A program made the translations under genes and the position numbers. Positions 15,817 to 24,734 of a DNA stretch of 64,000 bases are shown here, one piece after another. Numbering within the stretch: position 1 is the first letter of the stretch; every line of letters begins with the position of its first letter. The notes beneath the pieces were generated by a model that did not search any database, had not been told where the DNA came from, and was given only the letters and a program-made list of their open reading frames with translations. The stretch spans positions 173,352 to 237,351 of the forward strand of contig CAZSTS010000004.1 in NCBI GenBank assembly GCA_964609965.1. Reading direction: 5' to 3'. This stretch comes from JAHJDR01 sp964609965. GTDB taxonomy: Bacteria; UBA10199; JADGCS01.

Positions 15817-17379
15817 ATGTGCCTTAAAAACAAAATTACATATTTCGCGTTGTATTTAATCCTGGTTTTGATTTTTTATCCGATGGGTTCGTGTATCTCA
15901 ACAGGGGCTGATGATGACGAATCTATTGATGATATTGCGGTCTATGTTGATGAAGAAATACCAGTAGAAGAAGGTGGTGATGCTGGTACAGCCTCAGGCT
16001 CTGAGGCTGATCCTGATGCAGAAACTCAGGCAGATCCTGATGAACCTGTTGTTGTGCCAGAGGTTGCAAAGTGTTCCCAGAAAACATTTGTTGTTTATTC
16101 AAGCACACGTTCTCTTGATGGTTCGGATAGCCTCAATGTTGATGAAAATTCTAATGTATGGCTTTTGAGCACAGATGGTTCTGTTGATGTCCCTTTAACA
16201 TATTTGGAAAATTCAAATGTGTATTCAAGTATTGTTTCTACTGCTGGTGACAAAGTATTTTATATCAGTGATCGAAATTTAGATGGGAGTGATGATACAC
16301 AACCCAATGGCACACAAAATGTCTGGATGCTTGAAACAGCCCTTAATCGTGAAGCAGAAGCTGATGTGAGTTCAATCCCTATTTCTACGATGACAACAGA
16401 GGAGGCTCACAGCACTGGTCTTCAGGTCTCTCTTGATGGGACAAAGCTTGTCTCTCAAAGCGTCAGGGCCTTAGATGGAACAGATGCTATCAATGGCCAG
16501 GCAGATGGCATATGGAATGTCTGGCTTACAGATCTAGAGGCCCCCATTGAACATCCAACAATGACTTTTAGCTCAGTGCCTTTGACTCAAAGTGAGCTTG
16601 GCATTTCAATGCAGGCTTTTTTTGCACCTGATGTTGCTACGATTTATTACAATGCCACAAAAGGACCAGATGAATTAGGGTCGGGTTATGCGTGGAGTGT
16701 TTGGGTTGTGAATGCCAGTGACCCAACAATCGACATCATGTTTGCAGATCCTGGTGAAAATAATTGGACGGTGCATATGCGTCACCCCAGGCCTAGTTAT
16801 GATGGGCAATACGTTGTTTTTGAATCAGATAGATCTTTTGCCAATCAGCAGATTCCTAATGACGGCTCAGTCTATAATGTCTGGTTAGGGGCAGTGGCGG
16901 ACATTGTTGATGAGGATGCTGATCATGTTGTTGATGAGGGCTTTGAGCCAACACCTCTTACAGCATGGACAGTGGCTGATTCTAGGCAGACATATTGGGC
17001 AAATCAGGCATTAAAGCTTGTTCACTGGACACAAATGAATCCAGATGGATCAGAAACAGCAAACGCAAATGCAGATGAAAGTGAGTCTTATTATAATCTT
17101 CGCTATATTAATATAGAATCAGGCGCTACTTACTTTATTACAGATCTTCATGAGGCCAAATCGACTGTTGGAAACTTTTCACCCGATGATACACAGATCT
17201 TGTATAAAAGTACCAGGGACTTAAGCGGGTCCGATAGTATGAATAATGAAGAAAATAGTAATCTTTGGATTACAGATGTTGATGATTCTGGCTCACAGAA
17301 CCACCGTCCCCTAACAAATCTCACAAATGCCTCTGTCTATCTCAGGACGTTGAGAACCATGTTTGAAGCCTGTGAATAG
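15817..17379 (+). CDS. PD40/TolB-like beta-propeller lipoprotein
   Basis: 520 residues from ATG 15817 (a TTG at 15805 is four codons upstream). Signal peptide MCLKNKITYFALYLILVLIF with lipobox P-M-G-S-C. An acidic Asp/Glu/Ala linker (residues ~35-90) is followed by repeats with the pattern S-x-R-x-L-D-G-S-D-x...NVWLL (SSTRSLDGSDSLNVDENSN, SDRNLDGSDDTQPNG, VRALDGTDAINGQ, YKSTRDLSGSDSMNNEENSN), the WD40-like PD40 repeats found in TolB. Likely a periplasmic or surface-exposed propeller anchored in a membrane. The sigma-54 promoter upstream and the NtrC-type regulator downstream suggest it is a target of that regulator. Ligand unknown. Confidence 0.72.
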   Translation: MCLKNKITYFALYLILVLIFYPMGSCISTGADDDESIDDIAVYVDEEIPVEEGGDAGTASGSEADPDAETQADPDEPVVVPEVAKCSQKTFVVYSSTRSLDGSDSLNVDENSNVWLLSTDGSVDVPLTYLENSNVYSSIVSTAGDKVFYISDRNLDGSDDTQPNGTQNVWMLETALNREAEADVSSIPISTMTTEEAHSTGLQVSLDGTKLVSQSVRALDGTDAINGQADGIWNVWLTDLEAPIEHPTMTFSSVPLTQSELGISMQAFFAPDVATIYYNATKGPDELGSGYAWSVWVVNASDPTIDIMFADPGENNWTVHMRHPRPSYDGQYVVFESDRSFANQQIPNDGSVYNVWLGAVADIVDEDADHVVDEGFEPTPLTAWTVADSRQTYWANQALKLVHWTQMNPDGSETANANADESESYYNLRYINIESGATYFITDLHEAKSTVGNFSPDDTQILYKSTRDLSGSDSMNNEENSNLWITDVDDSGSQNHRPLTNLTNASVYLRTLRTMFEACE

Positions 17380-17580
17380 ATTGGTCTTTTTTAGAAGTGT
17401 CTAATAATTAATACACAGCACAAATTATACGACCTTGACAAAGGGTGGGTGTCCATATATCTGAACACTATTCCATGGTTCTTTACAGAGGTGTAAAAAA
17501 ATTAGAACAGATTTCTGTTAATGATCTAGGGGATATTTTTTAAGTTATTAAGATTAATGTGATTTTATTTAGTTTTTCTC

Positions 17581-17596
17581 TGGCACGAGGATTGCA
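17581..17596 (+). promoter_or_regulatory. Sigma-54 (-24/-12) promoter of the NtrC-type regulator
   Basis: TGGCACGAGGATTGCA is a full match to the sigma-54 consensus TGGCACR-N4-TTGCW, with GG at 17582-17583 and GC at 17594-17595. The predicted start near 17607 falls at the beginning of the leader repeat, about 70 nt before the ATG of the regulator. It suggests autoregulation by the encoded enhancer-binding protein. Confidence 0.75.
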
Positions 17597-17605
17597 TTAT
17601 TGGAA

Positions 17606-17672
17606 GCCGTGACAAGATCGCCTTCGTCAGCCGAGGCTGACTACGGCGTGACAAGTCGCTGTGACAAGGGAG
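17606..17672 (+). repeat. GCCGTGACAAG leader hairpin repeat
   Basis: Three GCYGTGACAAG-type units flank a hairpin that opens with CGCCTTCGTCAGCC and closes with GGCTGACTACGGCG. The last unit merges into the GACAAGGGAGG ribosome binding site of the regulator. It is the same design as at 5045-5132. Confidence 0.55.
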
Positions 17673-17678
17673 GTATGT

Positions 17679-19058
17679 ATGTCATTTAATATTCTATGCA
17701 TTGATGATGATCCTAAGTTTTTGCTCGCAACAAAGGTGGTTTTAAAAAGAAAACACAAGGTTTTTACAGCGCCCACATTTTCAAATGGGCTAGAGCTTCT
17801 TGATTCAAAAGAAATTGATATGCTTTTTTTAGATGTTCACTTGGGTGAAGAAAATGCCATCAATTCTATCGAAAAAGTAAAATCCCAATATCCTCATGTT
17901 GATATTGTAATGTTGTCAGGAGAGCGTGATACAGGTCTTATAGTCAAAGCCATAAACAAAGGGGCTATTGATTATGTTTGCAAACCTTGTCCTGCAGAAG
18001 AGCTCTTGGCTGTTGTTGAGAAAAACCTCAAAACCCGTAACGTCAAAGAACGCTATAGCGCCTTGATTGAAGATATGAATGCTGACAAGGCCCGGAATTT
18101 CTTTATCGGCAAATCAGAGGCATTGACTACTGTTTTAGAAAGCGCAAAACGCCTTAAAGGTTACAATGCGTCTGTGTTGATCGAGGGTGAAAGCGGAACT
18201 GGCAAAGAACTTATTGCTCGTTATTTGCACGGCCTTGAATTGGATCCAGGCCGACCTTTTATTGCGGTTAACTGTGCTGCAATTCCGGAAAACTTATTGG
18301 AATCTGAACTCTTTGGCTATGAGCAAGGCGCCTTTACCGGCGCCAGCAAAAGAAAGATAGGCAAATTTGAACTTGCCAATGATGGTGATATTTTTCTCGA
18401 TGAGATTAACAGCCTCAAACCAGAGCTTCAGGCAAAACTTTTAAGGGTTCTTCAAGAGAAAGAATTTTATCGCCTAGGTGGCACAGAATCCATACAAGTC
18501 AGGTTTAGGGTCATTTCTGCTACAAATATTAATTTGCAAGATAATGCTACTAGAGAGGGCTTTAGACAAGATTTGTTGTATCGCCTTCGTGTTATTTCTC
18601 TTATCATGCCTCCTTTAAGAGAACGCAAAGAAGACATCCCCTCATTAGTAGATTACTTTGTTAAAAAACACAGAAGACCAGGCGTTGCAAAAAAAATATC
18701 TCAGGAAGTGATTTCTTTTTTCAGGCGTTATGATTGGCCGGGTAATATTCGAGAGCTAGAGAATGTTATTCAAAGCCTGCTTATCATGTCACTTGGGGAA
18801 GAGGTTACAAATGTTGATTTGCCAAAATGGCTAAAAGGAGATTGCGGTTCTCTCTTAGATCCAAAAACATATGAAAATGCTCCCAAGCTAAAAGCAGATT
18901 CAATCGATCAGTCTCTTAAAGATTTCCTGCTCAAGGTCGAACAGACATACATAAAAAATGTTATAGAATCTACTGGTGGTAATATTACCGAAGCGGCAAG
19001 GGTTTTAAAAATCAGTCGAAGTAAGGTGTATTATACATTGAAAGGGAGTGAGGAATAA
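17679..19058 (+). CDS. NtrC-family response regulator, sigma-54 activator
   Basis: 459 residues from ATG 17679, preferred over the upstream GTG 17661 because AAGGGAGG sits just before it. Receiver domain at residues 1-115 with acidic pocket DDD at 9-11, phospho-acceptor D52 (FLDVHLG) and K102. AAA+ sigma-54 interaction domain at ~143-370: Walker A GESGTGKE at 170-177, GAFTGA at 217-222, Walker B IFLDEI near 238-243. C-terminal Fis-type helix-turn-helix GGNITEAARVLKISRSKVYY. All catalytic motifs look intact. It should activate sigma-54 promoters when phosphorylated; no complete histidine kinase is next to it. It has its own sigma-54 promoter and is followed 2 bp later by a receiver protein. 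Confidence 0.92.
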   Translation: MSFNILCIDDDPKFLLATKVVLKRKHKVFTAPTFSNGLELLDSKEIDMLFLDVHLGEENAINSIEKVKSQYPHVDIVMLSGERDTGLIVKAINKGAIDYVCKPCPAEELLAVVEKNLKTRNVKERYSALIEDMNADKARNFFIGKSEALTTVLESAKRLKGYNASVLIEGESGTGKELIARYLHGLELDPGRPFIAVNCAAIPENLLESELFGYEQGAFTGASKRKIGKFELANDGDIFLDEINSLKPELQAKLLRVLQEKEFYRLGGTESIQVRFRVISATNINLQDNATREGFRQDLLYRLRVISLIMPPLRERKEDIPSLVDYFVKKHRRPGVAKKISQEVISFFRRYDWPGNIRELENVIQSLLIMSLGEEVTNVDLPKWLKGDCGSLLDPKTYENAPKLKADSIDQSLKDFLLKVEQTYIKNVIESTGGNITEAARVLKISRSKVYYTLKGSEE

Positions 19059-19060
19059 AT

Positions 19061-19684
19061 ATGAATAATGGTAAAATCAAAAAAATCATTCATGATATTC
19101 GTTCACGGCTTGGTGTGATGCAGATGGTTTTTGATATTAAAGACGTTTTTCCAATCACTGATGAAAATAAAGAGATTTTTGAAAATTGTAAGCTTGGGTT
19201 TGAAGAGATGATAAGGCTTGTAGAAGACCTTTCCCAGGATCTTGGTCTTTCGCAGCCTCTATTAGGTAAAAGTTTGCAGCCCATTCAAAAGAGGCATGAT
19301 TATATTCAAACATCTCCATGGGTTGTTGTGCCTGGCCAAAACCAGGTACTTGTTGTTGATGATGATTCAGAAATCAGAAACACTTTTCTCAGCCAGCTTG
19401 AGAAAAGAGGTAAGACAGTTCTCACAATTGAAAAAGGCGAAGACCTTCTTACTCACGCACTAGATCTCAAAACGGTTTCAATGGCAATAGTAGATTACCA
19501 GTTCGAAAATAGCGCGCTCGATGGTTTTGATGTTGTAGAATATTTACGATCTCAAAATGTTAGGCAGATTCACTTGTGTACAGGATGTTATGATGATCCT
19601 GATGTGATTAAAAGAGCACAGGAGCTTGGTATTGTTTCTATTATTTCAAAGCCTATTCCGGCACATGTTTGGGATGTTTTATAA
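19061..19684 (+). CDS. Receiver-domain protein with N-terminal histidine-kinase-like dimerisation segment
   Basis: 207 residues, 2 bp after the NtrC-type gene, so co-transcribed. The N-terminal ~60 residues contain KKIIHDIRSRLGVMQMV, which looks like the H-box of HisKA/DHp domains (H-D/E-[IL]-[KR]), followed by a second helix. There is no ATP-binding catalytic domain. The C-terminal ~120 residues form a receiver: VLVVDDDSEIRNTFL, phospho-acceptor Asp in MAIVDYQF, and IISKPI with the conserved Lys. A phosphotransfer protein that shuttles phosphate between an unlinked kinase and the regulator is one reading; a degenerate kinase is another. Confidence 0.75.
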   Translation: MNNGKIKKIIHDIRSRLGVMQMVFDIKDVFPITDENKEIFENCKLGFEEMIRLVEDLSQDLGLSQPLLGKSLQPIQKRHDYIQTSPWVVVPGQNQVLVVDDDSEIRNTFLSQLEKRGKTVLTIEKGEDLLTHALDLKTVSMAIVDYQFENSALDGFDVVEYLRSQNVRQIHLCTGCYDDPDVIKRAQELGIVSIISKPIPAHVWDVL

Positions 19685-19718
19685 CGAGCCTACGCTCCTA
19701 GGCGCCTATGAGCCTACG
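19685..19718. repeat. GCCTACG/GCTCCTA short tandem array
   Basis: Imperfect 7-8-bp units GAGCCTACG, CTCCTAGGC, GCCTATGA, GCCTACG start directly at the stop codon of the receiver gene. The same unit family appears at 48031-48066 and 56903-56938. Confidence 0.7.
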
Positions 19719-19734
19719 TCTGAAGGGGAAAAAA

Positions 19735-20589
19735 TTAGCTTAATAGTTTCACCATTTCATTTACTAAAAGCATAAATTGTGGGGCACGTTTTTTGCCCAT
19801 GGCAGAAACTTCTTCGTGATTTAAGGGTTGGTCACTCAATCCTGTTCCATAGTTGGTGAGGCAAGTGATGCCGTTTGCTTTGAGACCTATTTGTGCTGCA
19901 ACGATTGCTTCTACGACAGTTGACATGCCAAGGGCATCTGCTCCTAGGCGACCAAACATGCGTACCTCAGCTGCTGATTCATATTGTGGCCCCATGGTAC
20001 AACAGTACACGCCACGTCTTACAGGAATGTCAGCGTATTTTTCATCGCAGACTTTTTTAAGTTTGTCGTTAATGCCTCTTTGATACACTTCACTCTGATC
20101 AACAAAGGTGGGGCCCAATCTTTCATCACAAATGCCACGCAAAGGAGAGTGGCCAACAAAGTTGATGTGATCGTCAATGAGCATGAAATCTCCAGCGTCA
20201 AACTCAGGATTAGCTGTTCCCGCAGCATTGGTGAGAACAACATTAGTGATTCCCAATTCCTTCATTACGCGAATGGGGAGGGTGATGATTTTAAGATCAA
20301 GGCCTTCATAAAAATGATAACGTCCTTGTGCCACAAGAAGGGGGGTGCCATCTTCGGTCAATCCATAAACCCAGCGGCCAGCGTGTCCTGGAACACCTGA
20401 TGCAGGAAAATGTGTTACTTCGTCATAGGAGACAGTCTTTTTTTCTTTTAGGTTATCAGCAAAAGTTCCAAGACCAGAACCAAGAACAAGAGCGATTTTT
20501 GGTTTTTTGGCAATTGAATCCCAAGAAAGCTTGTCTTTTAAAGATGAGGTGGCTTCATTAATCATTGTTACATAATCATCGTTTGTCAT
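19735..20589 (-). CDS. punA: Purine-nucleoside phosphorylase, class II
   Basis: 284 residues. Cleaves purine nucleosides with phosphate to base plus ribose-1-phosphate. Family blocks: LVLGSGLGTFADNL (phosphate site), FPASGVPGHAGRWVYG, VLTNAAGTANPEFDAGDFMLI, HINFVGHSPLRG, GVYCCTMGPQYESAAEVR, GADALGMSTVVEAIVAAQIG and LSDQPLNHEEV. The size and these motifs fit the trimeric (inosine/guanosine) class, not the hexameric DeoD class. It lies downstream of nupC on the same strand, giving uptake plus phosphorolysis of nucleosides. Confidence 0.92.
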   Translation of the reverse strand: MTNDDYVTMINEATSSLKDKLSWDSIAKKPKIALVLGSGLGTFADNLKEKKTVSYDEVTHFPASGVPGHAGRWVYGLTEDGTPLLVAQGRYHFYEGLDLKIITLPIRVMKELGITNVVLTNAAGTANPEFDAGDFMLIDDHINFVGHSPLRGICDERLGPTFVDQSEVYQRGINDKLKKVCDEKYADIPVRRGVYCCTMGPQYESAAEVRMFGRLGADALGMSTVVEAIVAAQIGLKANGITCLTNYGTGLSDQPLNHEEVSAMGKKRAPQFMLLVNEMVKLLS

Positions 20590-20600
20590 AATATATAATT

Positions 20601-20642
20601 CTAGGGTCTCAGGGTCTCAGGGTCCCCGGGTCTCGGGAACTC
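20601..20642. repeat. GGGTCTCA short tandem array
   Basis: About five imperfect 8-bp units (AGGGTCTC, AGGGTCTC, AGGGTCCC, CGGGTCTC, GGGAACTC) lie between nupC and punA. Related GGGTCAC/GGGTCGA units occur at 26163 and 54448. Confidence 0.7.
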
Positions 20643-20668
20643 GAACATCAGACCTTAGAAGTTTGTAG

Positions 20669-21910
20669 TTATAAAAGTATTCCTGCGATGCAGGCTGTCA
20701 TAAAGGCGGCCAAGGTGCCACCAATCATAGCTAATAATCCTAACTTCGCTAAGTCTGTGCGTCTTTTTGGAACCAGGGCTCCAATGCCTCCAATTTGAAT
20801 AGCGATGCTAGAAAAATTAGCAAAGCCGCACAAAGCATAGGTCATTATAATATAAGAGCGTGGTTCTATCGTTCCTTTAAGCTGGGCGAGCTGTATGTAC
20901 GCCACGAATTCATTCAGAACTGTTTTAATGCCGAGTAATGTTCCAGTTTCTAAGCAATCATGTAAAGGGATGCCTAGAAAGAAAGCAAAGGGAGCAAATA
21001 AAAAACCAAAAATCTTTTCAAGAGTAAGTGGGGTATCAATAAAAAAGGAGCTCAGCCAACCGAGGCCACCATTCACTAAAGCAATAATAGCAATAAAGGC
21101 AATGAGCATGGCCATTACATTGAGGGCTAGTTTTAATCCTTCGCTAGCGCCTCGGCAGGCGGCATCAAGAACATTGGCATCCATTGTTTCGGTTGTTTTT
21201 GGAACGTCGTCTTTAGTTTCTGAAACGTCTTTTTCAGGCACAAGGATTTTAGCAATAGCCAGACAGGCAGGAGCACTCATAACAGAGGCAGCTAATAAAT
21301 GCCCTGCATCGATTCCAAAGCTTACATAGGCGGCGAGCACAGATCCTGCAACTGTGGCCATGCCTCCCGTCATCAAAGACATGATCTCTGATTTTGTCAT
21401 ACGGTTTAAATAGGGAAGAACGAGTAAAGGCGCTTCGGTTTGTCCCATAAAGACATTGCCTGCTGCAGCAAGTGATTCAGAACCTGAAGTTCCCATGAGT
21501 TTATGCATGATTTTTGCAAAGACATAGACGATTCTTTGCATGATTCCCCAGTGATAAAGAATGGCCGAAAGAGAAGAGATGAAAATAATAACAGCGGAAA
21601 CTTGAAACCCAAAAATAAAAACATGCTCAGGACCAAAGGCCTTGCCAGTTATATTCTCTTTGACAAGGGGGCCAAAAACAAAAGAAGCGCCCACTCTTGC
21701 ATAATCCATGATAGCTTGAAAAAATTCCCGGGCTTGTTCGAAAATAAGTTTGCCAACAGGGGTTTTAAGAATAAGTAAGGCAATTGCACACTGAAGCAAA
21801 CAGCCAACGATCACAGGTTTCCATTTGATGGCTTTGCGGTTACGTGAAAGAAGGTAGCTAATGCCAATGAATATAAAGAGACCAAAAAACCCAGCAAGTT
21901 TTTGAAGCAT
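20669..21910 (-). CDS. nupC: Concentrative nucleoside transporter, NupC/CNT family
   Basis: 413 residues with about 9-10 hydrophobic helices. The CNT signatures are clear: VFMGQTEAPLLVLPYL with the preceding GNVF, GGMATVAGSVLAAYVSFG, the central EGLKLALNVMAMLIAFIA block and the C-terminal YALCGFANFSSIAIQIGG. Family members couple nucleoside uptake to H+ or Na+. A GAGGTG ribosome binding site precedes the ATG. It sits between thioredoxin and the phosphorylase, all on the minus strand and possibly one transcript. Confidence 0.93.
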   Translation of the reverse strand: MLQKLAGFFGLFIFIGISYLLSRNRKAIKWKPVIVGCLLQCAIALLILKTPVGKLIFEQAREFFQAIMDYARVGASFVFGPLVKENITGKAFGPEHVFIFGFQVSAVIIFISSLSAILYHWGIMQRIVYVFAKIMHKLMGTSGSESLAAAGNVFMGQTEAPLLVLPYLNRMTKSEIMSLMTGGMATVAGSVLAAYVSFGIDAGHLLAASVMSAPACLAIAKILVPEKDVSETKDDVPKTTETMDANVLDAACRGASEGLKLALNVMAMLIAFIAIIALVNGGLGWLSSFFIDTPLTLEKIFGFLFAPFAFFLGIPLHDCLETGTLLGIKTVLNEFVAYIQLAQLKGTIEPRSYIIMTYALCGFANFSSIAIQIGGIGALVPKRRTDLAKLGLLAMIGGTLAAFMTACIAGILL

Positions 21911-21932
21911 AGTGCACCTCTATCAGCTAATT

Positions 21933-21967
21933 TGCCATCTGCCTTCTGACCTCTGTCAACCGATCTG
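21933..21967. repeat. Heptamer-like array between trxA and nupC
   Basis: Imperfect ~7-8-bp units of the form TGCCATC, TGCCTTC, TGACCTC, TGTCAACC, GATCTGC fill the short spacer up to the thioredoxin stop codon. Confidence 0.45.
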
Positions 21968-22300
21968 CTATGCCAAGGCTTTGTCAACCAGGGCTTGTAA
22001 AGAAGCCTTGGGAACAACGCCAACACTTTGTTCAAAGACCTGGCCATCCTTAAAAAGAATCACTGTGGGAATGCCTCTCACACCAAACTGTGATGGTGCG
22101 TTTGGGCTTTCGTCGGTATTCACCTTGTAAACTTTGATTTTATCTTTATTGTCTGCGGCTAACTCATCAATGACTGGAGCTAAGGCGCGACAGGGGCCGC
22201 ACCACACTGCCCAGAAATCAACAAGCACTGGCACGTTTGCTTTTAAGACATCGTTTTCAAAATTAGCATCGTTTGTTTCTAAGACATTTTCATTAGCCAT
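21968..22300 (-). CDS. trxA: Thioredoxin
   Basis: 110 residues with the thioredoxin active site WAVWCGPCR (family usual WAxWCGPC), the downstream cis-Pro in GIPTVILFKDG, and the C-terminal helix ASLQALVDKAL. Start supported by GAGGTAA upstream. Cytoplasmic disulfide reductase. A short N-terminal extension (MANENVLETND) precedes the fold. Confidence 0.93.
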   Translation of the reverse strand: MANENVLETNDANFENDVLKANVPVLVDFWAVWCGPCRALAPVIDELAADNKDKIKVYKVNTDESPNAPSQFGVRGIPTVILFKDGQVFEQSVGVVPKASLQALVDKALA

Positions 22301-22340
22301 GATTTACCTCAGTAAAAGTATTGTTAATTCATTTATTTTA

Positions 22341-23465
22341 TTAATGACACGGACGCGTGTGCACGTTGATTGATGTTCCCTCATAGGTTGCTGTTGCCGA
22401 GCCGTTTGTATAAGTGATCTGACCAGTACCAATTTCTCGGCCAATGGCGCCGCTGTCTTCAATTTCGTGAGCTGTGTATGTTAGTGTTCCAGAATAAGGA
22501 TCGCAGGTGCCAGCAACATGTGTTAGTCCATCATCGCCAACGCTAAACACGACTCTAATATTGGCGAGATTATGATCTACAATTTTATTGCCCGAAGTGA
22601 TGGTTCTTTCGCTATAACGGTAGGTACCGGTTGAGCTGACTGTGATTTCGGCCACAGGTTTTGTCACTGCCACTGTAATGGCATCACCGTTTTCATCTTT
22701 TGCTTCAAAGGAACCATCCATGGTTTGCACCGTAATATTATGGACCTCTATATCATCAATGGTGCGAGTGAGTGTGACGAGCAATTCATCATTGGATTCT
22801 GTTACAGTTACGGCAATGCCATCACCCTCAGTGTCTACAGGATCTGAAAAAGAAGTGGTGCGTGAGGCTGTACGGGTAATGGTAACGAGATTTCCTTTAT
22901 TATTAGTGTAGGTTCTCACCATGCCATCATCGCCTGTTATGTGTGTGTGAACAGCGTTGCTCCCATCTCTGCCCATGACCATTTTTCCAAAAAGAATATA
23001 ATCGCCTGAACCACAAAAGCCTTCACCGCCATGAGTAACTGTGTTTGTAAAACTCCCTGTGACTTCAGCATCGCTGTAATGGGCGTTAGTGAGAGCGCAT
23101 TCGGTAAGAGTTCCTGTACGGCTCATTGAACCAGCTGTGGTGCCTGTATCAAAACATGAAAATACTTCGCTTGATTGGTCTTCTGATTCACATTGGAATC
23201 GTTTGAGCACAGTGGCATACGAAAGTGTTGCAGGTGATATTAAATTAGTGATGGCAGCAGAGGCAGCAGAGGCGCTAGAACCAGCAGTATTGTTCATCTC
23301 ATCAACAGCGCTTGTGACTGCCGCTTGAACATTTGTTTCTGAAGAATTTGTAGGTGTTGAAGTCGCTCCAGATGAACCTACAAGATTCACTAATGATCCA
23401 CAAGATGTAGCAAGGGCTACAAAGATGATTCCACTAATAAGACATTTAATTGTTTTTTTTGACAT
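22341..23465 (-). CDS. Unrecognised lipoprotein with beta-rich C-terminal part
   Basis: 374 residues. Signal peptide MSKKTIKCLISGIIFVALATSC with lipobox A-T-S-C, and AGGGAG upstream of the ATG. A Ser/Thr/Ala-rich linker of about 50 residues follows, then beta-strand-rich sequence full of Thr, Val and Asp (ITVSSTG..YRYSERTITSG, GTLTYTAHEIEDS). Six or more Cys in the mature part suggest disulfides in the periplasm or outside the cell. No family recognised. Confidence 0.65.
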   Translation of the reverse strand: MSKKTIKCLISGIIFVALATSCGSLVNLVGSSGATSTPTNSSETNVQAAVTSAVDEMNNTAGSSASAASAAITNLISPATLSYATVLKRFQCESEDQSSEVFSCFDTGTTAGSMSRTGTLTECALTNAHYSDAEVTGSFTNTVTHGGEGFCGSGDYILFGKMVMGRDGSNAVHTHITGDDGMVRTYTNNKGNLVTITRTASRTTSFSDPVDTEGDGIAVTVTESNDELLVTLTRTIDDIEVHNITVQTMDGSFEAKDENGDAITVAVTKPVAEITVSSTGTYRYSERTITSGNKIVDHNLANIRVVFSVGDDGLTHVAGTCDPYSGTLTYTAHEIEDSGAIGREIGTGQITYTNGSATATYEGTSINVHTRPCH

Positions 23466-23726
23466 TTTTTCTCCCTAATATCTCCTGTTATGATGAAATT
23501 CTGAATACCCGCTATGATAGGTGGATACTGGATTGAATTCAAACATTAAAGGGAAATTTTACATAAAATATCTCTTTTGTTTTGTTCGTAATTACAGGGA
23601 GTTAGAAAATGTTTTTTTATTGTTTTTTTCATGCTCTTTGTGCAAGTCTTTGTCAGGGCTTAATTGGCTGGGGGGTCAATAAACATTAAATAATAAACGT
23701 CATGATGAGTTAAGGGGTAGGACTCT

Positions 23727-24728
23727 ATGTCATACGCAGTGATCCCTGTTACATATTATATAGGGAAGCCATACAGACCAGATGGTGATGGCGGCTTAAG
23801 GGCCCTTCAGCGTAGTACTTATTCTTTTGGAGGAAAAACCATTCAGATTGAGGAATCCTTATGGCATGATGCTGTGAAGCTAAACAAGAAAGGTCATGCT
23901 CCCAATCGTGCTGAATTAGATGATGCTGTTGAATCTCATATTTTTGGCCTTTCACAACCAGCTCCCCACCCCCAAATAGCTACAGAAACATTTTTAAAAG
24001 CTATTGGATTTAGAGCCGGTGAAACAACACATCCTGGTATTGTTCTTACCCGTGGTACAGGGCCTTATGGTCGTGCGATTTCATTTTTCATGAAACCAGG
24101 GATTGAACTTAAGCATGGACTTAAGGCAGCAGCACTGGAACCTCTTGGTAGCAGGGTTCTCTTGCCTGGCCAACAGCTTGTTCACGTACAAGACACAGTT
24201 AATCATGAATTAGTGGACATAGGTGCTGTGTATGCTATGTTTTATGAATTGCTTCCTGAGCCAGTACGCATTTTTGTAGCTCAAGTTGCTCAAAGGGCGA
24301 GGCTTAAGGGTTTGGGCGTTTGGGCTCCTGGAGTTGATCAAAGCATGACAGGGGCCGCTATTCTTAGCCTGAGCAGTGTCACTGATGATCATGTCATTAT
24401 GCCAAAACTTTTTAGACGGGTGGCAGCCTATTATAAATGGCTGGTAAAGAAAGAAATTTTAAGAGGCGTTCCAAGAGCTGAGGCCGAAAGATTGCTCACA
24501 GAACCATTGAGCGCAGAAAGGTTTACAAAGTTTCTCAGGCAAAAACGAGATAAGCTTATGGTTGCTGGAGAGGATTTTGCTTTAGGACCCAAGCCACGTC
24601 TTTACACGCTTCTTGATGTGTTAGAAATTAGAGATGCGTTTATAAAATTATTAGTTCCACCAGAGCGGCTCGTTTATTTAGAGACTGGTGGGCCATCAAG
24701 ACGACCTCCTGCTATCGATCGCGGCTAA
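23727..24728 (+). CDS. Unrecognised 333-residue soluble protein
   Basis: 333 residues, ATG start with GGGGTAGGA upstream, no signal peptide or membrane helix. Rich in Arg, Lys, Pro and Leu, with segments such as RGTGPYGRAISFFMKPGIEL and the HVQDTVNHELVDIGAVYAMFYELLPEPVR region. The HVQDTVNHE stretch has His residues but no HExxH. The gene stands alone, convergent with the HlyIII-type gene. No function can be given. Confidence 0.58.
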   Translation: MSYAVIPVTYYIGKPYRPDGDGGLRALQRSTYSFGGKTIQIEESLWHDAVKLNKKGHAPNRAELDDAVESHIFGLSQPAPHPQIATETFLKAIGFRAGETTHPGIVLTRGTGPYGRAISFFMKPGIELKHGLKAAALEPLGSRVLLPGQQLVHVQDTVNHELVDIGAVYAMFYELLPEPVRIFVAQVAQRARLKGLGVWAPGVDQSMTGAAILSLSSVTDDHVIMPKLFRRVAAYYKWLVKKEILRGVPRAEAERLLTEPLSAERFTKFLRQKRDKLMVAGEDFALGPKPRLYTLLDVLEIRDAFIKLLVPPERLVYLETGGPSRRPPAIDRG

Positions 24729-24734
24729 TTATTC

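Noticed and set aside
20895..21329. Plus-strand open frame of 144 codons within nupC
   Set aside because: Antisense to a strongly supported transporter; no ribosome binding site or family features.
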